Shown piece by piece: positions 9,631 through 17,800 of a stretch of DNA of 35,000 bases. The DNA is from Symbiodinium natans. Taxonomy: Eukaryota > Sar > Dinophyceae > Suessiales > Symbiodiniaceae. The stretch is taken from assembly GCA_905221605.1 (NCBI GenBank), contig CAJNDS010002246.1, positions 147,501 through 182,500 of the forward strand. Direction: 5' to 3'. How positions within the stretch are numbered: the stretch's first letter is position 1; every line of letters begins with the position of its first letter. Below the pieces are notes generated by a model, which saw nothing but the letters and a program-made list of their open reading frames with translations, was not told the origin of the DNA and searched no databases. The translations under genes and the position numbers were made by a program.

Positions 9631-9913
9631 TACGGGGGCAACCGAAAGGGGACAGGAAAAGAAACCAACCCACAACAGTCGCCTATATAGATTTCCCAGA
9701 TCGAACCAGAAACAAGAACACCCAGCCCTAAGGGGACAAGATAAGAAGGGACGGGACTACTCCAACCCGTTAAACCCAACCCCAAGCGTACGTACTTTTT
9801 CAACAAAAGCTGACGGCTCTCGGCCATCTTGAGCCAAGCATGTTTTCCGGGTTCATTAACCCTTTCAACTCTCAACACTAACTCTTTTCTACAATACCAG
9901 TTGCAGCTCCGCA
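9631..9913 (-). repeat. 5' LTR (283 bp)
   Basis: Copy of 1133-1419 lying upstream of the ORFs on the minus strand, so it should carry the promoter. CTATATAG at 9683-9690 is about 50 bp from the primer site and could be a TATA-type element, although dinoflagellates rarely use TATA boxes. An open frame of 94 codons crosses the LTR and stops at its boundary; I do not regard it as a gene. Confidence 0.95.
9828..9837 (-). other. 10-base match to dinoflagellate spliced-leader 3' end, inside the LTR
   Basis: Minus strand TTGGCTCAAG equals the last ten bases of the dinoflagellate spliced leader (ends ...TTTTGGCTCAAG) and is followed directly by ATGG. The same ten bases occur at 1343-1334 in the other LTR. 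The match stops after ten bases, so this is either a decayed leader relic or a coincidence. Confidence 0.4.
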
Positions 9914-9918
9914 TAGGG
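9914..9918. repeat. Target site duplication TAGGG, right copy
   Basis: TAGGG directly follows the last LTR base and continues into TTTAGGG repeats. It pairs with 1128-1132. Confidence 0.65.
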
Positions 9919-9949
9919 TTTAGGGTTTGGGTCTGCTGTAGGGTTAAGG

Positions 9950-10053
9950 TCTACTATAACGGTACTTATAACTGCCCCTTAAGTGCCCTAATATGGTTAT
10001 AAGTACAGTTATCAGTACAGTTATAGTTGGTTAGTGTCATGAACCTCCAAGTA
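9950..10053. mobile_element. Inverted-repeat element family 1, left end lost
   Basis: Contains GGTTATAAGTACAGTTAT and ends CATGAACCTCCAAGTA. The left terminal repeat is not recognisable. Confidence 0.6.
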
Positions 10054-10064
10054 ACCTTTGGGGG

Positions 10065-10345
10065 GCGGAATAGGGTTTGGGGTTTGGGGTTTGGGTTTGG
10101 GGTTTGGGATCTAGGTTTTGGGGTTTGGGGTTTAGGGTTTAGGCTTGGGGTTAGGGTTTAGGGTTTGGGGTTTAGGGTTTGGGGTGTAGGATTTAAGGTT
10201 TGGTGTTTCTTGCGGTTCAGGGGTTGGGTGCGTAGGATTTAGGGTTTGGTTTTGTTGGGGTGTATATGGGGTTGTGTTCTTCGGGTTTAGGGGTTAAAGG
10301 TTAAGGCGTGGGGTTGAGGGCATGGCGGGGGAGTTCGGGTTTACT
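10065..10345 (+). repeat. Degenerate TTTAGGG / TTTGGGG array
   Basis: Mixed TTTGGGG and TTTAGGG units grading into G/T-rich single-copy sequence by about 10,345. No gene seen. Confidence 0.8.
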
Positions 10346-10348
10346 CCA

Positions 10349-10397
10349 AAAACCCTAAACCCTAAACCCTAAACCCTAAACCCTAAACCCTAAACCC
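10349..10397 (+). repeat. CCCTAAA array
   Basis: Seven units directly on the lower-coordinate side of the exon candidate at 10,411-10,466. Confidence 0.9.
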
Positions 10398-10410
10398 TTC
10401 GTGGATAGAC

Positions 10411-10466
10411 CCGCGGCGCCGGAACGCGCTTCAGCGGGGCGATGAGCACATCTCCGCAGCGCAAGC
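10411..10466 (-). CDS. Gene Z candidate exon
   Basis: Island between CCCTAAA and TTTAGGG arrays. On minus, after AAGCAG, it reads LRCGDVLIAPLKRVPAPR with a possible GT donor after Arg. Good open frame and GC-rich codons. Family not recognised. Confidence 0.45.
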
Positions 10467-10473
10467 CTGCTTA

Positions 10474-10560
10474 GGTTTTAGGGTTTAGGGTTTAGGGTTT
10501 AGGGTTTAGGGTTTAGGGTTTAGAGTTTAGTGTTTAGGGTTTAGGGTTTAGGCTTAGGGT
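10474..10560 (+). repeat. TTTAGGG array
   Basis: About 11 units directly on the higher-coordinate side of the 10,411-10,466 island. Confidence 0.9.
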
Positions 10561-10817
10561 CTATAGGGCGTTGGGTGCAACAGCCCCGAAGCCCTAACCC
10601 CTAAACACTAAACCCCGAAACAGTTAACCCTAAACCCGGTTTGGGGTTGTAGAGTTCGAGTTATTTGAAGTTCCTGGGAAGGCGTCGGGCGTGAGACTAG
10701 GCGGGCTGAGGAATTGGAGGATCAAGGTTTCGGGTTGAGAAAGTTTAGGGAGTAGGTTCAAAGGTCGTCAGGGCCCAAAAGCAACATCACATTCTCACTC
10801 ATCGGGAACAACCCATA
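10561..10817. other. Low-information stretch with a weak exon candidate
   Basis: Decayed CCCTAAA units near 10,590-10,640, then G-rich sequence. On minus at about 10,813-10,755 a frame reads YGLFPMSENVMLLLGPDDL then stop. It lacks a convincing acceptor, so I do not call a gene. Confidence 0.3.
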
Positions 10818-10860
10818 CGGGTTTAGGGTTTAGGGTTTAGGGTTTAGGGTTTAGGGTTTA

Positions 10861-11040
10861 AAGGGTGTTCGTGCGCACATTGACTTACAAGATGGCACAC
10901 GAGCTGAGGCTTCGCCACCTCAGATTGCAACGCAGGACATCCCATCACAGCCCATGGCGTTTCAAGAACCCTAAACCCTAAACCCTAAACCCTAAACCCT
11001 AAACCCTAAACCCTAAACCCTAAACCCTAAACCCTAAACC
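10861..11040. repeat. 105-bp island and CCCTAAA array
   Basis: The island 10,861-10,965 sits between TTTAGGG on its left (10,818-10,860) and CCCTAAA on its right, the reverse of the exon arrangement. It is open in two plus-strand frames but no frame is favoured. 10,966-11,040 is a CCCTAAA array of about 10 units. Confidence 0.6.
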
Positions 11041-11111
11041 CATATCCTATACTCGAAGGTCGGAACCAGGGGCCCAGAGTATGGTCCCTTAGGGATTCGA
11101 GGTATGGGGCC

Positions 11112-11495
11112 TCATTCGGCCTCATGATGCATATTAGGGTTATATAACAAGGTACCCAAATTCAGGGTCCATACTTGGGAACCTGGATAAACCCTTGATA
11201 AACCCTTCAGCCCGTTCGTCTTGCCTGGGATGCGGGTTCTCAGAGCTTGCGTACCCCGGAACGTCCAGGGAATGGCATCGTGCCGCGAGGCCTCCGGCCA
11301 TTCCTCTTCCAAGGGTTTGAGACCACTCTTCTTTGACAGTGGTCTGGTCCATGTCAGGTCAAAATTCAGCGGCGGCCTCCTCCATGCCAAATCAAACAAT
11401 GCCGTTTCATCTTTGCTGCCAGCTATCTGCACTGCTGGCGCCGAGTCTGTTGCTGCGATGAATATTTAGGTTTCTCGAAGCCTTAAGGACGCCGA
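11112..11495 (-). CDS. Gene Z candidate exon region
   Basis: Single-copy island with two overlapping minus-strand open frames of about 100 and 70 codons, one containing DETALFDLAWRRPPLNFDLT and the other MDQTTVKEEWSQTLGRG. I cannot decide the frame and recognise neither. The island is flanked by CCCTAAA arrays on both sides. Confidence 0.35.
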
Positions 11496-11499
11496 CGCT

Positions 11500-11564
11500 A
11501 AACCCTAAACCCTAAACCCTAAACCCTAAACCCTAAACCCTAAACCCTAAACCCTAAACCCTGA
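11500..11564 (+). repeat. CCCTAAA array
   Basis: About 9 perfect units. Confidence 0.95.
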
Positions 11565-11669
11565 AGGACACCAACTTTTAAATTACAGGGCCTTCAGGGC
11601 TCAGGGAACTCTTTTTCGACCTGAGGGGTTTTAGGGCCTGAGGGGCTTTGTATGAGGTACATGGACCCA

Positions 11670-11780
11670 TACTTGGAGGTTCATGGTACTTGTTAACCAA
11701 CTGTATATGTACTCATCACACACTTGCAAGCCCCTTAGGGGCCCTAATATGGTTATAAGTACAGTTCGAATACAGTTATA
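11670..11780. mobile_element. Inverted-repeat element family 1, right end lost
   Basis: Begins TACTTGGAGGTTCATGGTAC, the family terminal repeat, and carries the internal GGTTATAAGTACAGTT block. It runs straight into CCCTAAA repeats, so the right terminal repeat is missing. Confidence 0.6.
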
Positions 11781-11872
11781 AACCCTAAACCCCTAAACCC
11801 CTAAACCCCTAAACGCTAAGCCCTAAACGCTAAGCCCTAAACCCTAAACCCTAAACCCTAAACCCTAAACCC
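11780..11872 (+). repeat. CCCTAAA array with CCCCTAAA and GCTAAG variants
   Basis: About 13 units. Variant units are clustered at the left end. Confidence 0.9.
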
Positions 11873-11995
11873 TAGGTTCAGGTTCTGAGGGACTGCTGGT
11901 TCCTGGAAACCACCTCCTGGCCTGCTCGCCGCAGGCTGAGTCCATTGCGTAGTGGCCGTGCGCCGCGCGGCGAAATCAGCTGAGAACTGGGGCGG
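11873..11995 (-). CDS. Gene Z candidate exon region
   Basis: Island in the exon arrangement, CCCTAAA left and TTTAGGG right. Two minus frames are open, one beginning SADFAARRTATTQWTQPAAS. GC-rich; frame and boundaries unresolved. Confidence 0.3.
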
Positions 11996-12378
11996 TTTAG
12001 GGTTTAGGGTTTAGGGTGTAGGGTTTAGGGTTTAGGGTTTAGGGTTTAGGGATTGGGGTTTGGGGGTTTAGGGTTTAGGGTTTAGGGTTTAGGGTTTAGG
12101 GTTTAGGGTTTAGGGGGGTAGGGGTTTAGGGTGTAGGGTTTAGGGGTTTTGGGTTTGGGGTTTGGGGGTTTAGGGTTTGGGGTTTGGGGGTTTAGGGTTT
12201 AGGGTTTAGGGGTTTGGGTTTGCAGTTTGGGGTTTGGGGGTTTAGGGTTTAGGGTTCGGGGTTTAGGGGTTTAGGGTTTAGGGTTTAGGGTTCAGGGGTT
12301 TAGGGTTTATGGGTTTGGGTTTGCAGTTTGGGGTTTGGGGGTTTAGGGTTCAGGGGTTTGGGGTTTAGGGGTGAGGGT
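11996..12378 (+). repeat. Long TTTAGGG / TTTGGGG array
   Basis: About 380 bases of TTTAGGG with interspersed GGGGTTT and TTTGCAGTTTGGGG variants repeated twice, which suggests local duplication of blocks. Confidence 0.9.
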
Positions 12379-12420
12379 TTGAGATGGAGGTCAGGTAGGG
12401 CCGCTAAGTCCTGAAGTCTG

Positions 12421-12439
12421 TACTTGAAGGTTCGTGGGA
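12421..12439 (+). mobile_element. Family 1 terminal-repeat fragment
   Basis: TACTTGAAGGTTCGTGGGA matches the family 1 left end with a few changes. No second end nearby. Confidence 0.4.
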
Positions 12440-12454
12440 TCTTAAAGGTTCACG

Positions 12455-12570
12455 GCCTAAACCCTAAACCCTAAACCCTAATCCCAAAACCCGAAACCCT
12501 AAACCCTATAAACCCTAAACCCTATAAACCCTAAACCCTATAAACCCTAAACCCGACCCTAAACCCTAAA
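12455..12570 (+). repeat. CCCTAAA array with CCCTATAAA units
   Basis: Several units carry a TA insertion (CCCTATAAACCCTAAA), repeated in tandem, so the variant itself has been amplified. Confidence 0.85.
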
Positions 12571-12694
12571 ATTTCAAGGAGCTGTTGATTACAGAGCGTC
12601 GGGCTCAGGGATGTAGGCTCAAATAAAGCCTCCACCTTCAACGGTAAAGATTTAGGGTGTCTGGCCCCAACCCCAAACCCCAAACCGCAAACCT

Positions 12695-12907
12695 TACTTG
12701 GAGGTTGGTACTTACTAACCAATTGTATCTGCACTTCTAAGCCCCTTAGGTGCCCCAATATTGCTAGTTCCTGTCACGTAGAAAGACTCATGATGGTACG
12801 GTTTCTAAGTCAAGATGGTACGTCGCAAGACCCCCTGGAAAGATTGTTATACGTACAGTGATAAGTACAACTAAAATTGTTTAATAAGTACCATGAACCT
12901 CCAAGTA
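12695..12907. mobile_element. Inverted-repeat element family 1, both ends present
   Basis: Starts TACTTGGAGGTTGGTACTTA and ends AAGTACCATGAACCTCCAAG then TA, imperfect terminal inverted repeats of about 30 bp. At 213 bp it is the longest copy, with about 90 extra internal bases. Confidence 0.7.
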
Positions 12908-13010
12908 CCCTAAACCCCAAACCCCAAACCCCAAAACGAAAACCGTAAACCCTAAACCCTAAATCCCTAAACCCTAAACCTTAAGTCCCTAATCCCTAAA
13001 CCCTAATCCC
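12908..13010 (+). repeat. CCCTAAA / CCCCAAA array
   Basis: Degenerate array that begins directly at the end of the family 1 element. Confidence 0.85.
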
Positions 13011-13037
13011 GTTGTTTAGTGCACAGGACAGCAAGGC

Positions 13038-13105
13038 CCTGGCACTTTGTCTCGATCGCGGGGGAGGATCGCTGTCTTGGTGATGCGGAGGAGCGCGGCT
13101 AAGTC
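13038..13105 (-). CDS. Gene Z candidate exon
   Basis: After TTGAAG on minus the frame reads DLAALLRITKTAILPRDRDK. CCCTAAA lies to the left and TTTAGGG (13,133-13,190) to the right. AAG|G acceptor as in genes A and B. Family not recognised. Confidence 0.45.
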
Positions 13106-13132
13106 CTTCAAGGAGTGGCCCCCCCCCTAGTT

Positions 13133-13190
13133 GGGGTTTAGGGTCTAGGGTCTAGGGTTTAGAGTTTTGGGGTTTAGGGTTTAGGGTTAC
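13133..13190 (+). repeat. TTTAGGG array
   Basis: Seven or so degenerate units. Confidence 0.85.
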
Positions 13191-13602
13191 AGGAGGCCCC
13201 CCCTAGCTATAAGTACAGTGAGAAGGACCCTAAATTGGGATATAAGGATCCTAACTCAGGATATAAGTCCCTTAACTACAGCTAGCATAGTAAGGGGGTC
13301 CCTCCTTGTTCCAGGCCCCCCTCGCCCCCAAACAGGTTCCATGTCTCCACAAGGTCGATACTTATAAGGGTTTAGGGTTTTTCGTTTCAGGGTGCTCCCA
13401 AAACCTAAACCCTAAACCCTAAACCCTGAACCCTGAACCCTGAACCCCGAACCCTGGTAACCCCGAAGGAAGAAACTTGGACTTCGACCTTAAAAGGGGC
13501 CTCGTACCGCATCCACCTTGGGGGTCGAAGTGCCAGAGGGTGTGGTTTTTACGGGCCAAACCCCAAACGCCAAACCCGAAACCGTCAGAGAAGCAGGATA
13601 AT
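13191..13602. other. Intronic-type sequence without a gene
   Basis: A-rich and C-rich blocks and a CCCTAAA/CCCTGAA tract at 13,400-13,455, followed by single-copy sequence. No convincing coding frame or element ends. Confidence 0.4.
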
Positions 13603-13652
13603 TGGGTTTAGGGTTTAGGATTTAGGGTTGAGGGCTGGAACCGTTTCCCATC

Positions 13653-13725
13653 TATGAAGGTGCGCGCGTAGGCCAACTTCTGGCCATGGACTTCCTGAAG
13701 TCTCGCGAGTTGGGATGCTCTGGAA
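13653..13725 (-). CDS. Gene Z candidate exon
   Basis: Minus strand reads RASQLARLQEVHGQKLAYAR then TFI, with a GA donor before GGGAAACGG. A helical, charged segment. Short TTTAGGG tracts flank both sides (13,603-13,635 and 13,745-13,785). Family not recognised. Confidence 0.45.
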
Positions 13726-13976
13726 CTGAGGCTTCTACGGTAAACCGTAGGGTTTATAGGGTTTAGGGATTAGGGTTTAGGGTTCATGGTTGGGATAGCA
13801 TTAAACATTTAAAGTTCTATTGCCTATTGATTGAGTCTAAGTACCCTGGAAAATTGGAAAATGTTACCCCACTATGACACAGTTGTGGGATGTGGGGTCG
13901 GGTCTACAGGGATTTTAGGGTTAGGAACATCACCATGAAACGAAGAGAATCGAGCACTAAACCCTACACCCTCCCC

Positions 13977-14050
13977 AAGGGTCCATGTGCCAGCAATAGT
14001 ATCTACTGGGGCCTTGAAGGGGCTCCATATAGTAGTATACTCTATAGGCT
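13977..14050. mobile_element. Inverted-repeat element family 2, one end
   Basis: AAGGGTCCATGTGCCAGC followed by TATCTACTGGGGCCTTGAAG matches the left half of family 2. The right half is decayed. Confidence 0.45.
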
Positions 14051-14217
14051 AGGTTGCCCAACATCCTAGGATAAAAAAAAGGGAGCCTTTTTTGCTTACA
14101 GGCTTACAGGGGTTCTCAAGGGAGCCTAAAACCCCCCAAAAAGGGAATAAGGGCACTACTGGGCATCCGAGAAGGTGCATGCACCCTTCGGGCCTGTACA
14201 CCCTACACACCCGGGTT

Positions 14218-14285
14218 TCGGGTTTAGGGTTTAGGGTTTAGGGTTAGGGTTTAGGGCTTAGGGTTTAGGGCTTAGGGTTTAGGGG
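14218..14285 (+). repeat. TTTAGGG / CTTAGGG array
   Basis: About 10 units, with CTTAGGG variants alternating. Confidence 0.9.
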
Positions 14286-14294
14286 CGCCCCTCC

Positions 14295-14390
14295 GGAACT
14301 CCCCTGCCCCAGATGCTCCAGCTTGACTTCGCACATTGTTTTTGAACCGGCGCGCGGGTTCTTTCTTTGCTGCGAGCGAAGGGGAGTTCC
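14295..14390 (-). CDS. Gene Z candidate exon flanked by an 11-bp inverted repeat
   Basis: GGAACTCCCCT at 14,295-14,305 and its exact reverse complement at 14,380-14,390 bound the island. Between them two minus frames are open, one reading SKTMCEVKLEHLGQGSSGG. Frame unresolved. A run of about 20 G follows at 14,391-14,412. Confidence 0.35.
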
Positions 14391-14412
14391 AGGGGGGGGG
14401 GGGGGGGGGGGG

Positions 14413-14578
14413 GTTAGGGGGGTTTAGGGTAGGGTTTAGGGTTTAGGGTTTAGGGTTTAGGGTTTAGGGTTTAGGGTTTAGGGTTTAGGGTTTAGGGTTT
14501 AGGGTTTAGGGTTTAGGGTTTAGGGTTTAGGGTTTAGGGTTTAGGGTTTAGGGTTTAGGGTTTAGGGTTTAGGGTTTG
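14413..14578 (+). repeat. TTTAGGG array
   Basis: About 22 near-perfect units next to a poly-G run. Confidence 0.95.
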
Positions 14579-14679
14579 TGTAGTGAAGCTATGGTTCAGG
14601 GATTCAAGGTTTGGGGTTCTGGGGGCTTTCTGTCAGCCAAACGCCATCTTGGCTGTCCAGCCGGAAGTCACGCCTCGAA

Positions 14680-14740
14680 CCCTAAACCCTAAACCCTAAA
14701 CCCTAAACCCTAAAACCCTAAACCCTAAACCCTAGACCCT
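14680..14740 (+). repeat. CCCTAAA array downstream of gene A
   Basis: About 8 units just past the gene A stop codon and its conserved short 3' flank. Confidence 0.95.
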
Positions 14741-14755
14741 TAAGGGGACGCCAGC

Positions 14756-14830
14756 TCAGACTTCGAACCACCACATCCAGTCTGGACCCACATCGAGCGT
14801 CTTGCCCTTGGGGACATGTGCCAGGACGGC
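14756..14830 (-). CDS. Gene A last exon
   Basis: AVLAHVPKGKTLDVGPDWMW then WFEV and TGA, almost identical to gene B 28,085-28,159. The 13 bases after the stop (GCTGGCGTCCCCT) are also the same in both genes. Acceptor TTGCAG|GCCG. Confidence 0.85.
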   Translation of the reverse strand, partial: AVLAHVPKGKTLDVGPDWMWWFEV

Positions 14831-17800
14831 CTGCAACAAGGGCTCCCACATCACAAGCGCTTCTCGCCTACTCCCCACTGTGCTGTAAACCATAAAGCCC
14901 GTGCACCCGCGCAAGAACCCGGAAACACTGCGGCAGGATAGACTCCGAGCCACACTCCTACATGTAGCGACCGAAACGCCTACAGGTAACAACCTAAACC
15001 GTGCTCGAGGGTCGCCATGTACTTCCAAGTGGCAACCAAACATTTTCCACAACAAAACGCTCATGCCCTTTTCAAGAAAAGAGTTACTACAGATACATCT
15101 TGAAACCACACCTCAACCATTGAGCTCACGAGGTCCGGCCTGCAAATAGGCCGGACTTATCGGCAGGTCATGCCCACAGAGGATCCCACCCGGACGAACC
15201 TTTGGCCTGGGCTTTGCGGATTGTAGCGCGAGGCCCTAACCTTCCTACCCGCAGAAACTGTTGCTTTCGGAAGGGCTGCAGTAACCTGGGGGGGGGTTTC
15301 CGAAAACAGGGGTACCCGTTTTAGTGTCCCTTCAAGGGGGTTCGATTCTATTTGGGGTGTAAAAGGGGTGCCCCTGTTTTGGGAAATAGCCACCCACATC
15401 TTGCGTCCCTGGAAGTATAGGGCTGTGAACCGGAAGAGGAATCATGGCTTATGTCGTGCTTAAGGGCGGCGCTTAGGGAGGCAGAGGAATCGAATTCCAG
15501 AAGCCTGAAGCCCTAAGCCCAAAACTCGTGTGGGCACGATATTGCTGATTGCAGATATACCATCACAAGAACCTGACTTTCTGTCAGACGTAACCCTACA
15601 CAAGCAGGTGCTTCCTGAAGAGTTGGGCCCCTGGAAGTATAAGCCTAAACCCTAAACCCTAAACCCTAAATCCTAAACCCTAAACCCTAAACGGAATACC
15701 AACAAAAACGCTTCGTCCCACCCCCCCTGGCTCAAGTCGCCAGAAGATAGGGACATCGAGCTCGCGATAATGACCGCCGTCGAGGAAGACCAGGTCCTTG
15801 CCAAGGCAACCACAAGAGGTGGAGACATTATAAGGGTTTAGGGTTTAGGGTATTCCCCCCCCCCCCCCCCAAAAAAATAGTATACATGGAGGTTCATGGT
15901 ATTTATTAACCAAGTATAACTGTACTTCTTAACGGTACCTATAACCATGCTAGCGCATTTAGGGGCTTTAAGTGGGTTATAAGTGCAACTACAATTGGAT
16001 AATAAGTGCCATGAATCTCCGAGTAGTTCTTTAGGGTTTTGTGGGCAAGGGAAATTGTCACCTGTCTTGGAGTTCTTCCCTAAGGTGGGGGTGTTTAGGG
16101 TTTGGGTTTGGGTTTTGGGTTAAGAGCTAAGCGTTTAGGGTTTGGGATTTACAGCTTGGGGCTCTTGGCTTCAAAACAATTACATGGGGATCTGCGGTAT
16201 TTGTTTAAAGCCGTTTTGAGTTCTGGGTCTTTACCATAAACCCTAAACCCAAAACCCAAAACCCAAAAGCCTAAAGCCTAAAGACTAAAGCCTCAAGCCT
16301 AAAGCATAAAGCCTAAAGCCTAAAGCCTAAAGCCTAAAGCCTAAAGCCTAAACCCCAAAGTGGAAAGTTCAGGCTGCCCCGGCGTACCCATAAACCCCCC
16401 AACCCCTAACCCTAAACCCTAAACCCTAAACCCTAAAACCTAAGGCCCCCTAAAGCTGAGGGAGCCGAGCGTCAAAAGCGGAATCCGCCAAAAGCTGGGC
16501 AGCTTTGTCCTTCGGTTTCTGCTTTTGGAATTCCTGAAACTTCTCAGTTCTTAGCAGGGAGTTAGGGAAATCGGTACCCTTTATCCCCCTCCATACTACA
16601 ACCCCCTCTAGTAAGGAAAAGACGGGGACCTTCATTCCGACCAGGAACCAGTACAGCAAGGAACATGCACTTTCTATGGACCCTGAAGAAAGGAACCAGC
16701 TAAACCCGCAAGCCCCCTACACATGACACTCGTAATCATAATCATGCAAGTCATAGCACATAACAAAAAAGCAACAAAAAAATAAACCGTACACCCTATC
16801 CCCTAAACCCTAAACCTATATACACCCTAAACCCTGACAGAAAGAAAAACAACCTTCCCTACTCAAGAACTGTCAGGTGTCCGCAGTCATTTGGAGGATT
16901 GACACTCGACTGCTCCAGGGTTCTAGAGATCGCCGTGCTTGCATCCTTGCTTGGTTTGGGGGTTACGTGAAAAATCCCAAACCCTAAGCCCTAAGCCCTA
17001 AGCCCTAAGCCCTAAGCCCTAAGCCCTAAACCCTAAACCCTAATAGTTTTTTTGGGTGGGGGGGGGGGGGGTGCAGAGGCGAAAAGGTTTACGCGTTAGG
17101 GGCTTAGAGCTTCAGGGTCGAGATTCTAGGGCTTTAGGGTAGGTTTCGGATTTGGGGCTGTAGGGTTTTAGGCGTTTTAGGGCTTGAGCTTCAGGGTTTA
17201 GGGGTTCAGGGGCAGAGGGGCTTCGGGGGCGTTAGGAGATTTAGGGGTTTTGGGTTTGAGTCCTCGGGGGCTTAGGGGCCGCTTCGAGAAACTCGCCGTG
17301 CAAAAGCATATCCTGAAACGTGCTAGTACTGGCAGGATCGACTAGATTTAACAAAAGGGGATCAACTAGGTTTGACAAAAGGCCCACATCACTCGATTCA
17401 GCCAGCCCCCTGTTACCAACATGCCTGGCTAGGGTTTAGGGTTTAGCGTCTGGGGTTGCTGGCCAGCACGGCGCTCCGAAGTTCGAAGGTCATCAGGCTG
17501 TAAAGTCATGCAAAGTACGGTTTAGGGTGTACCCTGAACCCTAAACCCTAAACCCTAAACCCTAGGGTTCGGGGTTCTAGGTTGGCCTGTAGGCCGACAT
17601 GCTATTCCCAAAAGAACGCCCTCTTCATCGCCAGTTTGCTTTCAAACAAAACCCTAAGGGTCCATCGCATGTAGTCTATACTTGGGCCAAGTAGCTTGAG
17701 GGCCCAGGTACATACTATGTATGTACATACATGGGCCCTTAGGGCTTTAACAAACAGACAGAGGTGCCAAGATCCTGTCTAGAGTCTGCGCAGCCGAGTG

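Larger units (their letters stand above)
1133..9913 (-). mobile_element. LTR retrotransposon, Ty1/copia-like signals, probably non-autonomous
   Basis: The element reads on the minus strand: 5' LTR 9913-9631, primer binding site 9630-9619, two long overlapping ORFs, 3' untranslated stretch, polypurine tract 1427-1420, 3' LTR 1419-1133. The LTRs are identical except for a 4-bp indel, so the insertion is young. LTR ends are TGCGG and CCGTA, an imperfect version of TG...CA. A 5-bp target duplication TAGGG flanks it, and the target is a TTTAGGG array. The primer site and 5-bp duplication fit Ty1/copia. I found no aspartic protease, HHCC/DDE integrase, YVDD reverse transcriptase or RNase H, so it would have to be mobilised in trans. 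It lies in the same orientation as the surrounding exons, inside a probable intron of gene Z. Confidence 0.9.

Noticed and set aside
2558-9731. Many plus-strand frames of 60-250 codons opposite the retroelement ORFs
   Set aside because: Shadow frames of GC-rich coding sequence; no domain or start context.
9630-9914. 94-codon frame in the LTR (and its 115-codon counterpart at 1127-1474)
   Set aside because: Frame lies in LTR sequence and stops at the LTR edge; no known domain.
14640-14660. GCCATCTTGGCT as a spliced-leader relic
   Set aside because: 11 of 12 matches, expected by chance at a noticeable rate in 35 kb on both strands, and the 3' CAAG is missing.
15157-15399. 80-codon minus frame over the 15.1-15.4 kb region
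   Set aside because: It runs through an intron and a hairpin element; the true exon in the area uses another frame (15140-15199).
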